Positions 1-5,038 are shown, numbered from the stretch's first letter. The stretch: DNA of 5,038 nt from Candidatus Omnitrophota bacterium (GCA_003140915.1 PLLI01000115.1:4463-9500), one strand, 5' to 3'. Translations and numbers: made by a program. The notes: generated by a model not told the origin, from the letters alone.

Positions 1-60
1 AAGAATAACGGCAGGGACAGGGTTGAATATGCGCAGGGAGCCATTAAGGAGGGTACATGA
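1..60 (+). CDS. C-terminal end of a GGDEF-type diguanylate cyclase (partial)
   Basis: The frame starting at base 1 is open to a TGA at 58-60 and encodes 19 residues beginning KNNGRDRVEYA. GGDEF diguanylate cyclases, which make cyclic-di-GMP from two GTP, typically end with an AK-x-x-GRN-RV-x-x-A segment that forms the last helix and strand of the domain. The match here is the NGRDRV core. The catalytic GGDEF motif would lie to the left and is not visible, so activity cannot be judged. The stop overlaps the next start as ATGA, which indicates translational coupling. A PilZ gene two places downstream fits a c-di-GMP role. The assignment rests on about ten residues and could be another protein by chance. 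Confidence 0.6.
   Translation, partial: KNNGRDRVEYAQGAIKEGT
46..53 (+). promoter_or_regulatory. Ribosome binding site for the 57-437 gene
   Basis: AAGGAGGG is a near-perfect Shine-Dalgarno sequence ending 3 bases before the ATG at 57. It lies inside the last codons of the upstream GGDEF-like gene. It supports ATG 57 over the internal Met codons at residues 14 and 17. Confidence 0.8.
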
Positions 61-437
61 AATTATTGCGAAGCAGGGTAGGGATATTCAAGCTCATGAT
101 TATCATGTCGATCGTCGGCGCGGCGGCAGTGATCCCGTGCCATGCCGAGGAGCAATGTGCCGATGAAGACCTGAGGACTTTTGACGGGAAGGTTGTAAAT
201 GTGGATACATCTAATTCCACCCTTACGGTAAGCGGTGTAAACCAGATCGCTTTCCCGATCTCGTCAGATACTAAGCTGCAGAAATCTGACTTTGCCGGAA
301 GGTCAGCCGACATAAAATTATCCGATATCAACATAGGCGACTACGTAACAGTTCAGTATTGCCGGCGCGGTGATGAAAGCCGTGTGCCGACAAAGGTATT
401 CGCGGTTACGGTGGAATACACGTCTGTAAAAGACTAA
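57..437 (+). CDS. Small exported protein, DUF5666-like beta domain (hypothetical)
   Basis: This gene encodes 126 residues. Residues 1-30 look like a Sec signal peptide: a basic start (K2, R5, R7, K12), a hydrophobic stretch at about 13-27, and a likely cleavage after CHA at 28-30. The mature part of about 96 residues contains alternating beta-type segments (DGKVVNVDTSNSTLTVSG near 43-60, IGDYVTVQYC at 93-102, KVFAVTVEY at 113-121). That layout resembles small OB-like secreted domains such as DUF5666, though no diagnostic motif was found. Two cysteines in the mature part (C34, C102) could form a disulfide in the periplasm. The start overlaps the stop of the GGDEF-like gene (ATGA), so the two are probably co-translated. 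The start is fixed by a strong Shine-Dalgarno. Function is unknown. Confidence 0.85.
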   Translation: MKLLRSRVGIFKLMIIMSIVGAAAVIPCHAEEQCADEDLRTFDGKVVNVDTSNSTLTVSGVNQIAFPISSDTKLQKSDFAGRSADIKLSDINIGDYVTVQYCRRGDESRVPTKVFAVTVEYTSVKD

Positions 438-450
438 AACGACCCTATTC

Positions 451-479
451 TTGACATCCGGCGGATCTGATGATATACT
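451..479 (+). promoter_or_regulatory. Sigma-70 promoter of the PilZ gene, extended -10
   Basis: The -35 box TTGACA (451-456) is perfect. A 17-base spacer leads to TATACT (474-479), five of six to consensus, preceded by TG one base upstream (471-472), which makes it an extended -10. Transcription would start about 6-7 bases downstream, at or next to base 486, which is the A of the PilZ ATG. The mRNA would then have essentially no 5' leader, and no Shine-Dalgarno is present between 480 and 485. This is the clearest promoter in the window. The start point is inferred from spacing, not measured. Confidence 0.8.
456..466. repeat. Inverted repeat in the promoter spacer (possible operator)
   Basis: ATCCG-G-CGGAT is a perfect 5+1+5 inverted repeat centred at 461. 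It overlaps the last base of the -35 box and fills much of the -35/-10 spacer, where a bound repressor would block RNA polymerase. The same core occurs as a 6+1+6 repeat (GATCCG-G-CGGATC) at 1026-1038 inside the signal peptidase gene, which may be chance. No regulator for it is visible. Confidence 0.35.
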
Positions 480-485
480 GAAATT

Positions 486-815
486 ATGGAAGATAGAAGA
501 AAATGCCCGCGATTCGATACCGCTTTTCAGGTAAAGTACTATCCCGCGAATAACGATACGCAATTCAGCCATACAATAGCGAACGATGTTTCAAGGGGTG
601 GACTTTGTATGCCGGCCCTCTCCAGCATTGTCAGAAACGGCGATATCATAAAGATGGATATAAATCACAGCGACGGAAAGGGCCGCATCTCAGCGACCGG
701 CAGAGTAAAGTGGACCAGCATGCTAAGGCGCCAGGCATTCTTGGACCAGAAGGCAGGCATAGAATTTATCGATATAGCGCCCTCCGATATTGACAGGCTC
801 GTCAAAGTGCGTTGA
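486..815 (+). CDS. PilZ-domain protein, probable cyclic-di-GMP receptor
   Basis: This is a stand-alone PilZ domain of 109 residues, the usual size for single-domain PilZ proteins. Both c-di-GMP binding signatures are present: RxxxR as R5-K-C-P-R9 at the N-terminus, and [D/N]xSxxG as D34-V-S36-R-G-G39. The family's late G-[IV]-x-F strand appears as G91-I-E-F94. PilZ proteins bind c-di-GMP and pass the signal to motility, polysaccharide or secretion machinery. The partner here cannot be told. There is no signal peptide or membrane segment, so it is cytoplasmic. Start 486 is required because the binding arginines are at residues 5 and 9, and no other in-frame start lies nearby. Its own promoter abuts the ATG, so it is probably a leaderless transcript. 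It ends at its own terminator and is therefore likely monocistronic. A GGDEF-like gene lies just upstream. Confidence 0.93.
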   Translation: MEDRRKCPRFDTAFQVKYYPANNDTQFSHTIANDVSRGGLCMPALSSIVRNGDIIKMDINHSDGKGRISATGRVKWTSMLRRQAFLDQKAGIEFIDIAPSDIDRLVKVR

Positions 816-846
816 AAATAAGTGGATATAAAAGACCGATCCTGCG

Positions 847-875
847 CAGCCTCAGTTTCGAGAGGCTGTTTTTTT
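847..875 (+). terminator. Intrinsic terminator after the PilZ gene
   Basis: A perfect 7-bp stem, CAGCCTC (847-853) with GAGGCTG (862-868), encloses an 8-base loop and is followed at once by seven T residues (869-875). This is a textbook Rho-independent terminator, 31 bases after the PilZ stop. It separates the c-di-GMP part of the window from the operon that begins at 896. Confidence 0.9.
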
Positions 876-895
876 AGCGCATTTTTTGTGTTATT

Positions 896-1573
896 ATGAA
901 AAGCCCGGCAAGGTTAAGTAAATTAGCGGTATTCGGCCTCATACTTGGGATATCGAGTTTTTTGATATTTATACTTATTCCCATAGCGATGATGACGGGG
1001 CTGGCCGCGTTATACAGAATAAAAAGATCCGGCGGATCGTTGAAGGGGACGCCGTTTGCCGCATGCGGGATGGTTGCCGGAGCCGCAGCCTTCATATTCG
1101 CCGGTTCTATGTTCATTAATTACGAGATGCGTTACCGCTCATTCAAAGTCCCGACGGCTTCGATGTACCCGGCGATTAAATCGAAAGACCGGATCGTGGC
1201 GGACTTGAGGGCGTACGAGGCAAAGGATCCGCAGCGCGGAGAGATAGTAGTATACGAACTGCTGCATGATGGCAAGAGGCGGCTTATGTGTAAAAGGGTC
1301 GTCGGTTTACCGGGAGAGGCTATAGAGATACGGTCCGGGAAGGTTTATGTCAACGGCGCCCCGGTGGAGATGCCGAACTTACCGAAAGGTATTCTATATT
1401 CGAACGGCGGAGCGCTCGGTATGGGCGGTAAGCCCGTTAAAATCCCAGAAAACGCTTATTACCTGATCGGCGATAATCCGGACAGGAGTTTCGACAGCAG
1501 ACAGCATGGTCCGGTTGACAGGAAAGATATTAAAGGAAAATATATTTTTTCATACAAAGGCATCATAAACTAG
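896..1573 (+). CDS. lepB: Signal peptidase I with DUF4190-like membrane anchor
   Basis: This 225-residue protein is a type I signal peptidase (family S26), which removes signal peptides from exported proteins on the outer face of the inner membrane. The boxes are all visible: catalytic Ser89 in PTASMYP (86-92), RGEIVVYE (114-121), catalytic Lys133 in KRVVGLPGE (133-141), and GDNPDRSFDSR (192-202). Residues about 8-75 form two hydrophobic helices (about 10-34 and 53-72) joined by a basic loop (R41, K43, R44, K50), resembling a DUF4190 domain. With the basic loop inside, both the N-terminus and the catalytic domain face outward, the same topology as E. coli LepB. The downstream Shine-Dalgarno and 11-base gap show it leads an operon with the SPFH gene. 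ATG 896 is the only good start, since the TAG at 875-877 closes the frame upstream. It has no Shine-Dalgarno. Confidence 0.93.
   Translation: MKSPARLSKLAVFGLILGISSFLIFILIPIAMMTGLAALYRIKRSGGSLKGTPFAACGMVAGAAAFIFAGSMFINYEMRYRSFKVPTASMYPAIKSKDRIVADLRAYEAKDPQRGEIVVYELLHDGKRRLMCKRVVGLPGEAIEIRSGKVYVNGAPVEMPNLPKGILYSNGGALGMGGKPVKIPENAYYLIGDNPDRSFDSRQHGPVDRKDIKGKYIFSYKGIIN
1026..1038. repeat. Perfect 6+1+6 inverted repeat inside the lepB coding region
   Basis: GATCCG-G-CGGATC sits within the codons of the basic loop (around RSGGS). It shares its 11-base core with the dyad in the PilZ promoter spacer. No promoter elements surround it, so it may be coincidental. Confidence 0.3.
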
Positions 1574-1583
1574 AAGGAGGAGG
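1574..1583 (+). promoter_or_regulatory. Ribosome binding site of the SPFH gene
   Basis: AAGGAGGAGG begins right after the lepB stop codon (1571-1573) and lies one base before the ATG at 1585, with the GGAGG core (1576-1580) spaced 4 bases from it. It is the strongest Shine-Dalgarno in the window and implies high translation of the SPFH protein relative to lepB, which has none. Confidence 0.85.
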
Positions 1584-1584
1584 C

Positions 1585-2463
1585 ATGGTAGATTACATCT
1601 TGTTCTTTGCGGTCCTGGGGGCCATTCTCATATTTTTATTAGGCATCAGGATCGTCCGTCCGACTCATCGCGGGCTGATAGAAAGGTTCGGAAAATATAA
1701 CAGGTTCGCCGAACCCGGATTCCACTGGATGATCCCGCTCATGGAGAAGATGTACCAGGTGAATATCACCGAACAGATGGTTGACGCCGAGCCTCAAGAG
1801 ATAATAACGAACGATAACCTGAACGCCAAGGTTGACGCGCAGGTCTATTTCAAGGTAAAGGCCGACGAGGAGGATGTAAAGCGTTCTCAATATAGCGTGA
1901 ATAATTACCTGTATCAGATAGTGAACCTGGCGCGGACGACGCTCAGGAACATCATCGGCACCCTTACCCTGAAATCCGCAAATAGCGAAAGAGGGAAGAT
2001 AAATGAAGAGCTCCACAAGACGCTGATGACCGAGACCGCGAGCTGGGGGCTTGAGATAGTTAGGACCGAGTTAAAAGAGATAGACCCGCCGAAGGACGTG
2101 CAGGAGACGATGAATAAGGTCGTTAAGGCGGAGAACGAGAAAGTCGCGGCGGTGGATTTCGCGACAGCTGCCGAAACGGTAGCGGACGGAGAGAGGCGCG
2201 CGCAGATAAAGAGGTCCGAGGGCTTAAGACAGGGCAGGATTTTGCAGGCGCAGGGTGAGGCGGAGGCGATCAAACTTGTCAACGAGGCGGCGGAAAGATA
2301 TTTCGTCGGAAACGCCCAGTTGTTGAGGCGGCTCGAGACTGTGGAGAAGGCGCTCGCGAATAACGTGAAGATAATAGTGCCGGCTGACGGGCAACTGGTG
2401 AATGTGATAGGAGATCTTGCCGGTATCGTTCCGATAAAAAAAGATGAAGCAGCTAAAAAATAA
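1585..2463 (+). CDS. SPFH/stomatin-like membrane protein (paraslipin/QmcA type)
   Basis: This 292-residue protein has one N-terminal membrane helix (about residues 4-24), then a band 7/SPFH domain: VRPTHRGLIERFGKY (24-38), PGFHWMIPLMEKM (44-56), a beta strand region DAQVYFKV (84-91), and the family signature LRNIIGTLTL (120-129). An Ala/Glu-rich coiled coil follows (about 175-240, with repeated AENEKVAA/AQGEAEAIK-like stretches), and then a short hydrophobic tail (263-283). SPFH proteins assemble into large membrane rings that organise microdomains and often restrain membrane proteases. The length and order match paraslipins/QmcA. These are usually next to an NfeD gene, which is not present on either side here. 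It lies 11 bases after lepB and 19 bases before the repeat-protein gene, so it is co-transcribed with both. The family is certain; the partner is unknown. Confidence 0.93.
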   Translation: MVDYILFFAVLGAILIFLLGIRIVRPTHRGLIERFGKYNRFAEPGFHWMIPLMEKMYQVNITEQMVDAEPQEIITNDNLNAKVDAQVYFKVKADEEDVKRSQYSVNNYLYQIVNLARTTLRNIIGTLTLKSANSERGKINEELHKTLMTETASWGLEIVRTELKEIDPPKDVQETMNKVVKAENEKVAAVDFATAAETVADGERRAQIKRSEGLRQGRILQAQGEAEAIKLVNEAAERYFVGNAQLLRRLETVEKALANNVKIIVPADGQLVNVIGDLAGIVPIKKDEAAKK

Positions 2464-2471
2464 ACAAAAGC

Positions 2472-2475
2472 AGGA
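2472..2475 (+). promoter_or_regulatory. Ribosome binding site fixing the start at 2483
   Basis: AGGA lies 7 bases before the ATG at 2483. The longer alternative start at 2444, inside the end of the SPFH gene, is preceded only by an A-rich run without a Shine-Dalgarno. This favours 2483. Confidence 0.6.
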
Positions 2476-2482
2476 ATTGAGA

Positions 2483-2989
2483 ATGAAAAGTTTTGTGATT
2501 ATTTTTTTACTATGCATATCTTTTGCCGCTAATTGCACCGGTGAAGGCGAGGTCAAGAGCCTTAGGCAATACGAGCACTGGGATAACGGCACACTCAAGT
2601 CCTGCACGCTCTTTGATACAAACGGCGTTCTCAAGGCAAAGGCTTATTGCAGGAACGACGGCACAGTAGAGAAAGTGGAAAAATTCGATCTGGCCGGCAA
2701 TAAAACAGAAGAGGCATTCTACGACGAAAAAGGTTCGCTCAAGACGGGCATAGACGGGTGGGCTGCCATGAGATGGTGGTATGACGGTTCGCATCTTGAA
2801 TCGCAGATATCGTATGACGAGACCGGCACCCCGCTGGAACGGCGGGTATATGGCGAATCAGGGAGGCTCGTGCTCAGGCAATACCGGCACGATATTGATT
2901 TTGATCCTTATGAAGCAGCGAACATGGCGGCGCTTCTCGGGCCGCAGAACGTCCCGTGCGTAGTCGAAAAGAAGGCACATCATGAGTGA
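2483..2989 (+). CDS. Exported 12-residue-repeat protein, YwqK/MORN_2-like
   Basis: From ATG 2483 this gene encodes 168 residues. Residues 1-16 are a short signal sequence (MKSFVIIFLLCISFAA), with cleavage probably near AA-N17. C18 is not in a good lipobox (A-A-N-C), so a lipoprotein is possible but weakly supported. The rest is a run of roughly 12-residue strand-turn units with glycines at 36, 48, 60, 72, 84, 102, 115 and 127, each of the form Y/F-D-x-x-G-x-L-K. This resembles MORN_2/YwqK-type repeat proteins. The register breaks at about 86-101 in a Trp-rich segment, DGWAAMRWWYDG. YwqK relatives are annotated as antitoxins, but the signal sequence and lack of a toxin gene argue against that here. 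It probably acts in the periplasm or on the surface. The last 8 bases overlap the CHAT gene start. An upstream start at 2444 would add 13 residues. Confidence 0.85.
   Translation: MKSFVIIFLLCISFAANCTGEGEVKSLRQYEHWDNGTLKSCTLFDTNGVLKAKAYCRNDGTVEKVEKFDLAGNKTEEAFYDEKGSLKTGIDGWAAMRWWYDGSHLESQISYDETGTPLERRVYGESGRLVLRQYRHDIDFDPYEAANMAALLGPQNVPCVVEKKAHHE
2971..2975 (+). promoter_or_regulatory. Ribosome binding site of the CHAT gene
   Basis: GAAGG lies 6 bases before the ATG at 2982 and inside the final codons of the repeat-protein gene. With the ATGAGTGA start/stop overlap it points to translational coupling. Confidence 0.6.
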
Positions 2990-5038
2990 ACTGGCCTACA
3001 CAAATAGGTTCATTTTGATCATGCGGATATTGAAGGTCGGCGAAGAGATCGAAGTGGTCGCTTTTCACAACGACAAAGAAGCAGGCGGCCCTTCCTGGTC
3101 CGGCAGGGCCGTTGTATCCGCTAAAGAGATAGAGATGCTTTGTGAAGATATCAATACCGCTCTTTCCCGAATGGCCCAGGCGGATCCTTCGTCACCAAAA
3201 TTACTGACCGATGTCCAAAGGGCAGGGAAATCGCTATTCGGTATCATATTCGATGCCGAAACGAAAAACCGATTAAAGGATAAGGAAATAAATTATCTCG
3301 TCTTATCGATCGATGAGCAGCTGATGCATATTCCGTGGGAGCTTCTGCATGACGGAGAAGATTTTTTGTGCCTGAGATATGCTATGGGCAGGATAACAGG
3401 GCCAAGGCAGGGTAATTTTGAGGTCTCTCATCGATCCGAGCGCAAGGTGCTTAACGCCCTCGTGATAACGCCTTCATCCGAATTGCTGGGCCTTACCTAT
3501 AACGAGGGGATAGAGGTCAGCAACAAATTATTCCTCAGGCGCGGCGCGATACGGACATCTCTTAAGGTCATGGATATCGATCTGAAATTCGTAAACGAAA
3601 ATATCCAGAAATCCGATATAATCCATTTTTTAGGTTATATTAAATACGATATTTACGATCAATATAAGACGGGGTGGATATTTAAAGACGGCATCCTGGC
3701 CGTAGAGCAAATCCGGAGCCTGGGCGCAAAAGGCTACTCTTCTTCTTTTGTCTTTTCCAATGCGACGCAATATGGAAAACAGGAAGAATGGCCCTTGAAG
3801 AGCGCTTGCAAGAATGATAATTTTGCCATGGCGAATGCGTTCCTTCTCGCGGGGACGAAACATTATATCGGAACATTTTGGGGGATCCCCAAAGAGGCGC
3901 GCCTTCTTTTTGTCAAAGAGTTTTATAGCCTTGCGGCCGACGGCGCGCCCATCGGCGAAGCCTTGAGGCTGGCCAGGTTAAAGCTCATCGAGGCATACGG
4001 CAGGTTGTCGCTATTCTGGTCCGCATACTTCTTGTACGGAAATCCGGCCATATCGTTCTTCGAGGAGGAGGCGGCGCCTCCCGCTCATGCTGAGGCCGAT
4101 TCTGTCGTAAAATGGCGGGCCCGTTCGTTTCTGCTGTCACGGAACGAGACGAAAAAACTTATTGTGGCGGTTTGCCTTTTGGGCGGTATCGTTTTTGCCG
4201 CTAAAACAATATATGGCCTGTTTGGCACATTTGGTTTATTGAATCCAGACCTCAATGCTGGCATAAGCCATATCCTTTCATTACAGAAAGAGAGTGTAAA
4301 ACTGCCCCAAGAAGCTGCGAGCGGGGCAATAGATTTAGCCACAGTGAACGTTAATAAGAGAAATGCCTCGCAGCCTGCCGAATCGAATATTTATGATGAT
4401 ATCGGCCTGTTGCAGGAAAAAATCTATTTCAATATTTTAGCAACCACGATGTTAAAAAACCTTTCAAATCCGGGAATCGCGATCGAAAAGTCATCTTCCG
4501 GGTCCGGATACAGGAAGTATTCTACCAAATCCAGGATATATTTCGCGAAACGCGAATATGAAAATGCTGCGGCATGTGCTTTAAGGGCATTAACTATTGC
4601 CAAAGAGTCAGGCAACCTGCAAGATATCTCCGTCGCCGCCGGTTTTTTGGCGTATGCCAATGCTAAACAGAATAATTTCGTCCAGGCGGTTAAAGTCATA
4701 TCGGAAAACGAGGAAGCCTTTGAAAGAGCGGGCTACAAGCGCGGCATCGCGGACGGCTGCTTCAGGACGGGTTTGCTATACACTTTCTCTAAAAATTTTA
4801 ACGCCGAAAAAATCGTTTCCAATCTGAGAAAGGCGGCAAATATCTACGCCTCGATCAATGACGGTCCGGATACTGTAATGGCCCGTATCTTCTTGGGACA
4901 TTTCTATTTCCTTGTCAATTCTTATGATAAGGCCGTCAATAACTTGCTTGATGCGCTGGAGATTTCGATGCGGATCGGTGATAACCCTGGAAAAGGATTG
5001 GCGTACAAAGCCCTGGCAGGCGGCTTAATGAAAAATAG
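2982..5038 (+). CDS. CHAT-domain pseudo-protease with TM helix and C-terminal TPRs (partial, open at right edge)
   Basis: The frame is open from ATG 2982 to the window end (685 codons, no stop). Residues about 1-360 are a CHAT domain (caspase-like, clan CD): IPWELLHDG (117-125), DIIHFLGY (212-219), FVFSNATQY (256-264), FLLAGTKHYIGTFW (287-300), PIGEALRLARLKLIEAYG, and WSAYFLYGNP ending at 355. Active CHAT proteases use His in HF-x-GH and Cys in NAC. Here those positions read Tyr219 and Thr262, so proteolysis is unlikely. A basic stretch (KWRARSFLLSRNETKK) precedes one predicted membrane helix (about 391-412), which puts CHAT inside and the rest outside. After a linker (about 421-515), roughly 40-residue TPR-type repeats start near 517, 549, 589 and 630, with a fifth beginning near 670. 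The start has a Shine-Dalgarno and overlaps the previous gene. The natural C-terminus is not visible. Confidence 0.9.
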   Translation, partial: MSELAYTNRFILIMRILKVGEEIEVVAFHNDKEAGGPSWSGRAVVSAKEIEMLCEDINTALSRMAQADPSSPKLLTDVQRAGKSLFGIIFDAETKNRLKDKEINYLVLSIDEQLMHIPWELLHDGEDFLCLRYAMGRITGPRQGNFEVSHRSERKVLNALVITPSSELLGLTYNEGIEVSNKLFLRRGAIRTSLKVMDIDLKFVNENIQKSDIIHFLGYIKYDIYDQYKTGWIFKDGILAVEQIRSLGAKGYSSSFVFSNATQYGKQEEWPLKSACKNDNFAMANAFLLAGTKHYIGTFWGIPKEARLLFVKEFYSLAADGAPIGEALRLARLKLIEAYGRLSLFWSAYFLYGNPAISFFEEEAAPPAHAEADSVVKWRARSFLLSRNETKKLIVAVCLLGGIVFAAKTIYGLFGTFGLLNPDLNAGISHILSLQKESVKLPQEAASGAIDLATVNVNKRNASQPAESNIYDDIGLLQEKIYFNILATTMLKNLSNPGIAIEKSSSGSGYRKYSTKSRIYFAKREYENAAACALRALTIAKESGNLQDISVAAGFLAYANAKQNNFVQAVKVISENEEAFERAGYKRGIADGCFRTGLLYTFSKNFNAEKIVSNLRKAANIYASINDGPDTVMARIFLGHFYFLVNSYDKAVNNLLDALEISMRIGDNPGKGLAYKALAGGLMKN

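Noticed and set aside
605..793. Second + strand open frame inside the PilZ gene
   Set aside because: It is an out-of-frame shadow rich in Arg, Lys and Gln, with no domain features. The PilZ frame explains the region.
790..832. TTGACA at 790-795 and TATAAA at 827-832 as a promoter for the lepB operon
   Set aside because: The spacing is 31 bases, far too long, and neither box has a good partner at 16-18 bases. Transcription from it would also run into the terminator at 847-875.
2444..2482. Longer start (ATG 2444) for the repeat protein
   Set aside because: It lies inside the SPFH gene, has no Shine-Dalgarno, and adds a 13-residue hydrophilic extension before the signal sequence. ATG 2483 has AGGA at good spacing.
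1639..2634. Reverse-strand open frames across the SPFH gene and repeat-protein start
   Set aside because: They mirror strongly coding + strand genes with clear protein families. No ribosome site or recognisable domain was seen on the minus strand.
2483..2989. Antitoxin of a toxin-antitoxin pair (YwqK annotation)
   Set aside because: The protein has a signal sequence and no small toxin gene lies beside it. The antitoxin label for this repeat family is inherited annotation.
3630..4699. Reverse-strand open frames under the CHAT-TPR gene
   Set aside because: They are short and low-complexity with no recognisable motifs, and the + strand frame is unbroken with clear CHAT and TPR patterns.
5036..5038. 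TAG at the window end as the stop of the CHAT-TPR gene
   Set aside because: It is out of frame. In the frame from 2982 the last codons read ATG AAA AAT AG-, so the gene continues past the window in mid-TPR.
2982..5038. CRISPR-linked TPR-CHAT protease (Csx29/Craspase type)
   Set aside because: The domain order is reversed, there is a membrane helix, the catalytic pair is missing, and no cas gene or CRISPR array is in the window.

Overview
The window looks like a chromosomal segment from a Gram-negative, uncultured-type bacterium. The likeliest home is Omnitrophota or a neighbouring deep-branching phylum. This is inferred from heavy AGG/AGA/ATA codon use together with the protein repertoire: a secreted 12-residue-repeat protein with a central DGWAAMRWW segment, a CHAT-TPR membrane protein, and GGDEF/PilZ signalling. 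Taxonomy is a judgement, not a measurement. All genes are on the + strand and packed tightly, with no gap over 100 bases and no RNA gene, CRISPR array or mobile element.

Left part (1-875): a cyclic-di-GMP neighbourhood. Bases 1-60 encode the last 19 residues of a protein whose tail, KNNGRDRVEYA, matches the end of GGDEF diguanylate cyclases. Its stop overlaps the start of a small exported protein (57-437). A strong-looking sigma-70 promoter follows (TTGACA, 17 bp, extended -10 TATACT). It sits so close to the next ATG that the PilZ gene (486-815) is probably translated from a leaderless mRNA. The spacer of that promoter holds a perfect inverted repeat. A clear intrinsic terminator (847-875) closes the PilZ unit.

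Right part (896-5038): an apparent four-gene membrane and envelope operon. It contains signal peptidase I with a DUF4190-like two-helix anchor (896-1573), an SPFH/stomatin-like membrane protein (1585-2463), an exported repeat protein resembling YwqK/MORN_2 families (2483-2989), and a large CHAT-TM-TPR protein. The last starts at 2982, overlaps the previous gene by 8 bases and runs off the right edge still open (685 codons visible).

The most interesting item is the CHAT protein. Its fold landmarks are well kept (PWELLHDG, VFSNA, FLLAG...GTFW, LYGNP). However, both members of the expected His/Cys protease pair appear replaced: GH becomes GY at Tyr219, and NAC becomes NAT at Thr262. A single predicted membrane helix separates it from C-terminal TPRs, which would then lie outside the cytoplasm. 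It therefore looks like a catalytically dead, membrane-spanning CHAT pseudo-protease. It is translationally coupled to a secreted repeat protein and lies in an operon with a signal peptidase and an SPFH scaffold. Any joint function, for example envelope sensing, is inference.
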